NCBI GenBank assembly: GCA_002327405.1
Contig: DCVO01000012.1
Span: 1-10,172, forward strand
Length of the DNA: 10,172 bases
Reading direction: 5' to 3'
Origin: Thiobacillus sp. UBA2186
GTDB taxonomy: Bacteria; Pseudomonadota; Gammaproteobacteria; Burkholderiales; Thiobacillaceae
Shown one piece after another: positions 7,558 through 10,172 of this stretch. The first letter of the stretch is position 1; each line of letters begins with the position of its first letter. The notes under the pieces were generated by a model, which ran no database searches, was not told the origin of the DNA, and saw only the letters and a program-made list of their open reading frames with translations. Both the position numbers and the translations under genes were made by a program.

Positions 7558-9585
7558 ATGACCGACACCAGCAAAAAGACCCGCGACGTCACCATCGCCA
7601 AGGCCAAGGGCCGGCCCATGCTCACCTGGGTGGGTAAGCGGCCCCTGTCGCGCGTCACCGCCTACCCGGCGCAAGCCATCGAGCGCTTCGAACTCCCCTC
7701 CCCCGCAAGCGGGAGAGGGGCCGGGGGAGAGGGTTGCGACTGGAGCGACTGGCCCAAGAACCTGCCCCATGGCGGCCTGCTCTACCACGGCGACAACAAG
7801 GACGTGCTGGCCCACCTGCTCGCCAACGGCTTTCGCGGCAAGGTCAAGCTCATCTACATCGACCCGCCCTTCGACAGCGGCGCGGATTACGTGCGCAAGG
7901 TGCAACTGCGCGGCGCCAAGGGCACGGTGAAGATCGACGGCGAGGACTATACCCTCGGCGAGCAGGTGCAGTATGGTGATATCTGGGCGAACGACAACTA
8001 TTTGCAGTTCATGTATGAGCGGTTGCTCCTACTGAAATCGCTGTTAGCCGAGGAGGGCTCTATATACCTGCATTGCGACTGGAATCGCAGCCATTACCTG
8101 CGGCTCATAATGGATGAAATATTTTCACCAGACAAATGTAGAAACGAAATCATCTGGAAAAGAACGTCTGCGCGAAGCGATTCGAACTTTTTCAATCATA
8201 TTCATGACACCCTCCTGTTTTACTCGAACGGAGATAATCCTTGCTTCAATGAGCTCTACACGCCATATGAGCAGGAGTACATTGACCGTTATTTTTCTTA
8301 CAAAGAATCTGACGGGAGGCGATACGCCACCATCGATGCAACCCAAGCAGGGCTTCGAAACGGACCAAGCGGAACCTCTTGGAAGGGGTTCAATCCGGCG
8401 TCCAAGGGAAACCACTGGAAGGTGACTCCAGACGAGCTCGACAGGCTGGATGGCCTTGGAAAGATCTACTGGCCAGAGAAGGAAGACGGCTGGCCTAGGC
8501 TCAAGCAATACCTTGATGAAACAAAAGGACGCGCAATTCAGACCATCTGGTCAGACCTTAAAGCCGTGAATAGTCAAGCTGAAGAACGGACGGACTATCC
8601 AACCCAAAAGCCCGAGGCATTGCTTGAGCGCGTTATATCAGCCTCCACCAAACCGGGTGATGTAGTGCTGGATGCCTTCGTTGGATCAGGAACCGCCATG
8701 ACTGTGGCACAGCGACTTGGCCGCCGCTGGATCGGCTGCGACATCAACAAAGGCGCCATCCAGACCACCGCCAAGCGCCTGCAAGGCGTGATGCAGGAAC
8801 AGCGCGAGGCGCTCGAAGCCAAGGGCAAGCAGGGCAAGCTGGTGGCCGAGGAAGCTGCCGGGCCTGCGCCCTGCCAGTTCGGCTTCTCCACCTGGCGCGT
8901 CAATGACTATGACCTGCAAATCCAGCACAACGAGGCCGTCGAACTCGCCTGCCAGCATCTCGGCGTGACGCGCACGCGCACCGACGCCTTCTTCGATGGC
9001 ACGCAGGGCGGCCGGCTGGTGAAGATCGTACCCTTCAACCATCCGCTGACGCCGCTGGACCTGGAAGCCCTGCGCGCCGAGCTGAAGACGCGGCCGGACG
9101 AGGAGCGCGACGTGCTGATGGTGAGCCTGGGCATCCAGCAGGACGCGCGGCAGTGGGTGGAGGACTACAACCGCAACCGCCCGGTCAACAAGCTGCATCT
9201 GATCGAGCTGCGCACCGACCGCAAGTACGGCGGCATCATCAGGCACGAACCCTTGACGGCGGATGTGAGCGTCTCCCGCGAAGGCGACAAGCTGGTGGTG
9301 GACATCCGCGACGTGGTGTCGCCCACCATCATCCAGCGCCTGAACCTGGAGCAAGGCGTGTTCCGCGCGCAGATCGCCGACTGGCGCGCCGTGGTGGACT
9401 GCGTGCTCATCGACACCCGGCACGACGGCCGGGTCTTCAATGTGGCGCTATCGGATGTGCCGGAACGCAAGCAGGACCTGGTGCAGGGCCGCTATGAACT
9501 GCCAGCGCCGCCGACGGGCAGCACCGTGGCGGTGAAGATCATCGACATGCTGGGTGAGGAACTCATTATCCAGGCGCCTTGCTGA
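7558..9585 (+). CDS. mod: Beta-class site-specific DNA methyltransferase (type III-like Mod)
   Basis: A 675-residue amino-methyltransferase that should methylate an exocyclic amino group, most likely N6 of adenine, from S-adenosylmethionine. The order is that of the beta class: catalytic motif IV DPPF at residues 102-105, preceded by GKVKLIYI; a target recognition region; YPTQKP at 347-352; then the AdoMet-binding motif I DAFVGSGT at 372-379 and WIGCDIN. A C-terminal extension of nearly 300 residues, about 390-675, probably contacts Res or DNA. DPPF replaces the commoner DPPY, so base specificity is not certain. The ATG at 7558 lies 24 bases after res, with GAGAG seven bases upstream. Two oddities are seen: a 14-residue in-frame palindromic repeat at 46-59, and a low-GC interior (bases ~7981-8640) suggesting a swapped recognition domain. 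The reading frame is intact throughout. Confidence 0.92.
   Translation: MTDTSKKTRDVTIAKAKGRPMLTWVGKRPLSRVTAYPAQAIERFELPSPASGRGAGGEGCDWSDWPKNLPHGGLLYHGDNKDVLAHLLANGFRGKVKLIYIDPPFDSGADYVRKVQLRGAKGTVKIDGEDYTLGEQVQYGDIWANDNYLQFMYERLLLLKSLLAEEGSIYLHCDWNRSHYLRLIMDEIFSPDKCRNEIIWKRTSARSDSNFFNHIHDTLLFYSNGDNPCFNELYTPYEQEYIDRYFSYKESDGRRYATIDATQAGLRNGPSGTSWKGFNPASKGNHWKVTPDELDRLDGLGKIYWPEKEDGWPRLKQYLDETKGRAIQTIWSDLKAVNSQAEERTDYPTQKPEALLERVISASTKPGDVVLDAFVGSGTAMTVAQRLGRRWIGCDINKGAIQTTAKRLQGVMQEQREALEAKGKQGKLVAEEAAGPAPCQFGFSTWRVNDYDLQIQHNEAVELACQHLGVTRTRTDAFFDGTQGGRLVKIVPFNHPLTPLDLEALRAELKTRPDEERDVLMVSLGIQQDARQWVEDYNRNRPVNKLHLIELRTDRKYGGIIRHEPLTADVSVSREGDKLVVDIRDVVSPTIIQRLNLEQGVFRAQIADWRAVVDCVLIDTRHDGRVFNVALSDVPERKQDLVQGRYELPAPPTGSTVAVKIIDMLGEELIIQAPC
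7693..7734. repeat. REP-like palindromic repeat inserted in frame in mod
   Basis: The stretch encodes LPSPASGRGAGGEG, residues 46-59 of Mod, with strong C-run/G-run strand bias. Bases 7695-7706 pair with 7709-7720 in a 12-base stem with one mismatch and an AA loop, followed by a second G-rich arm. Similar CCCTCTCCC-type GC-rich palindromes are familiar as dispersed repeats in proteobacterial genomes, and their translations recur as low-complexity inserts. Exactly 42 bases (14 codons) keeps the frame. Assignment to a specific repeat family needs a genome-wide search. Confidence 0.7.
7981..8640 (+). other. Low-GC mosaic segment in mod covering the target recognition region
   Basis: Counting by 60-base lines gives about 49% GC (322 of 660), with one line at 35% (8101-8160), against about 69% for 8761-8880. 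Codons with A or T in third position (ATA, TTA, TTT, AAA) become common here. The segment corresponds to Mod residues about 142-361, between catalytic motif IV and AdoMet motif I, where beta-class enzymes carry the target recognition domain. This suggests acquisition of a recognition domain by recombination from a lower-GC donor. Confidence 0.6.
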
Positions 9586-9610
9586 TTGTCGGGGGGCAAT
9601 GCCCCCAATC
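9584..9610 (+). terminator. Strong hairpin at the mod stop, possible terminator
   Basis: GGGGGC (9592-9597) and GCCCCC (9601-9606) pair perfectly around an AAT triloop. Outer arms GATT (9584-9587) and AATC (9607-9610) extend the stem across a small bulge. It overlaps the mod TGA (9583-9585). No T-run follows, so it may act as an mRNA 3'-end stabiliser or rho-dependent end rather than an intrinsic terminator. A second 6-base stem, AGCCCG/CGGGCT (9612-9628), follows at once, and CCGGGC/GCCCGG (9622-9646) leads into CTTTTG. Confidence 0.45.
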
Positions 9611-9630
9611 AAGCCCGCATACCGGGCTAG

Positions 9631-9659
9631 CAGACTCGCCGCCCGGCTTTTGTTAAAGT
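9631..9659 (+). promoter_or_regulatory. Weak candidate promoter for xseB-ispA
   Basis: TAAAGT at 9654-9659 (within TTTTGTTAAAGTTA, the most AT-rich stretch in this gap) could be a -10 element about 35 bases before the xseB ATG. A poor -35 (CAGACT, 9631-9636) sits 17 bases upstream. A core operon promoter is expected here because the upstream cassette looks inserted. The matches are weak. Confidence 0.25.
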
Positions 9660-9693
9660 TACGGGCTTTAGCTTGCCGCTTTCACCCGAATCA

Positions 9694-9924
9694 ATGGCCA
9701 AACCCACCGCCCCCAAGGATTTCGAATCCGCCCTCGCCGAACTGGAGAAAATCGTCGCCCAGATGGAGTCCGGCAAGCTCAGCCTGGAAGATTCGCTCTC
9801 GGCCTACGAGCGCGGCGCATCCCTGCTCAATTTCTGCCGCGAGGCGATTTCGCGCGCCGAACAGCAGGTAGAGGCGCTGGAAAACGGCGTGATGAAACCT
9901 TTCCTGGCCGGCAACGATGAGTGA
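9694..9924 (+). CDS. xseB: Exodeoxyribonuclease VII small subunit
   Basis: A 76-residue protein that assembles in several copies with the large subunit XseA to form exonuclease VII, which degrades single-stranded DNA to oligonucleotides. The sequence has the family hallmarks: FESALAELEKIVAQMESG, then LSLEDSLSAYERGASLL, then a C-terminal helix RAEQQVEALE. These form the two-helix XseB fold, and length is normal. The ATG at 9694 begins MAKPTAPKDFESAL; an in-frame TTG at 9673 would add seven residues with no better support. No clear Shine-Dalgarno is visible. It overlaps the following gene by 8 bases, the usual xseB-ispA arrangement in proteobacteria. Confidence 0.95.
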   Translation: MAKPTAPKDFESALAELEKIVAQMESGKLSLEDSLSAYERGASLLNFCREAISRAEQQVEALENGVMKPFLAGNDE

Positions 9925-10172
9925 TTTCCAGGCCTGGATGGCCGACCGTCAGGGGCGCGTCGAATCCGCGCTTGCCCGCGCCCTGCCTGTTGCCAGCGCC
10001 GAACCCCGGCGCCTGCACGACGCCATGCGCTACGCCGTGCTCGGCGGCGGCAAGCGCGTGCGCCCGCTGCTGGCCCTTGCCGCCGGCGAACTGACCGGCG
10101 CCGATCCCGCGCGCGTGGAACAGGCGGCCGTCGCGCTCGAACTCATCCACGCCTATTCGCTGGTGCACGACG
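9917..10172 (+). CDS. ispA: Farnesyl diphosphate synthase, 3'-truncated by window edge
   Basis: The first 85 residues of a trans-prenyltransferase that condenses isopentenyl diphosphate with dimethylallyl and geranyl diphosphate to farnesyl diphosphate. It starts with ATG inside the end of xseB (ATGAGTGA overlap of 8 bases), MSDFQAWMADRQGRVE. It contains the conserved LGGGKRVRPLL substrate-binding segment and then ALELIHAYSLVHD. The window ends at the first aspartate of the expected DDxxD magnesium-binding motif. Gene neighbourhood (xseB-ispA, often followed by dxs) supports ispA over other polyprenyl synthases. Nothing unusual is visible. Confidence 0.93.
   Translation, partial: MSDFQAWMADRQGRVESALARALPVASAEPRRLHDAMRYAVLGGGKRVRPLLALAAGELTGADPARVEQAAVALELIHAYSLVHD

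Noticed and set aside
7693..7734. CRISPR repeat or intrinsic terminator
   Set aside because: There is a single copy with no spacers, it lies inside an intact coding frame, and no T-run follows it.
4783..7905. A 1,040-codon open frame on the - strand opposite res and the start of mod
   Set aside because: It mirrors the codon pattern of a GC-rich gene on the other strand. The translation is low-complexity (G, A, V, Q, H rich) with no recognisable domain, while the + strand carries complete helicase and nuclease motifs.
8686..9423. A 245-codon - strand open frame opposite the mod C-terminal part
   Set aside because: Same shadow pattern; it stops abruptly near the GC change in mod and shows no motifs.
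3917..9610. Insertion sequence or transposon boundaries around the cassette
   Set aside because: No transposase or integrase gene is present, and I could not find matching terminal inverted repeats or a target duplication at the edges by eye.

Overview
The window is GC-rich bacterial chromosome. It reads as a high-GC betaproteobacterium, most plausibly Rhodocyclales-like. This is inferred from the xseB-ispA pair, a single-chain NifJ-type pyruvate:ferredoxin oxidoreductase paired with a dihydroorotate-dehydrogenase-like gene, and codon use. No rRNA or marker gene is present to prove it. All genes are on the + strand.

Layout. (1) Bases 1-2913 hold the C-terminal ~80% of nifJ (start lies outside the window), coupled by an 8-base overlap to a dihydroorotate-dehydrogenase-like FMN protein (2906-3919). 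(2) A 178-base gap (3920-4097) carries a perfect 12-base palindrome, a terminator-like hairpin, and then a putative promoter with an imperfect palindromic operator. (3) Bases 4098-9585 form an apparent accessory defence cassette: a Phd/YefM-type antitoxin, a RelE/ParE-type toxin, a type III-like restriction helicase/nuclease (Res), and a beta-class DNA methyltransferase (Mod). The genes overlap or are separated by only 39 and 24 bases. (4) A strong hairpin follows the mod stop codon. (5) The core genes xseB (exonuclease VII small subunit) and ispA (farnesyl diphosphate synthase, truncated by the window end) follow, overlapping by 8 bases.

How they work together. NifJ interconverts pyruvate and acetyl-CoA with low-potential electron carriers; the partner FMN protein has an unknown role. 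The toxin-antitoxin pair probably autoregulates the cassette promoter and may stabilise the linked restriction-modification genes. Mod should methylate host DNA and Res should translocate on and cut unmodified DNA. XseB and IspA are housekeeping functions unrelated to the cassette.

Most notable points. The mod gene is a mosaic: a ~660-base interior stretch of about 49% GC, where the target recognition domain is expected, sits between segments near 65-70% GC. A 42-base palindromic REP-like repeat is translated in frame near the Mod N-terminus. The toxin-to-res junction is a chain of three ATGA stop/start overlaps through two tiny ORFs. The gene order res-mod is the reverse of classical type III systems. 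I see no clearly new system; the best candidate for novelty is the toxin-antitoxin plus res-mod composite with its unusual junction.
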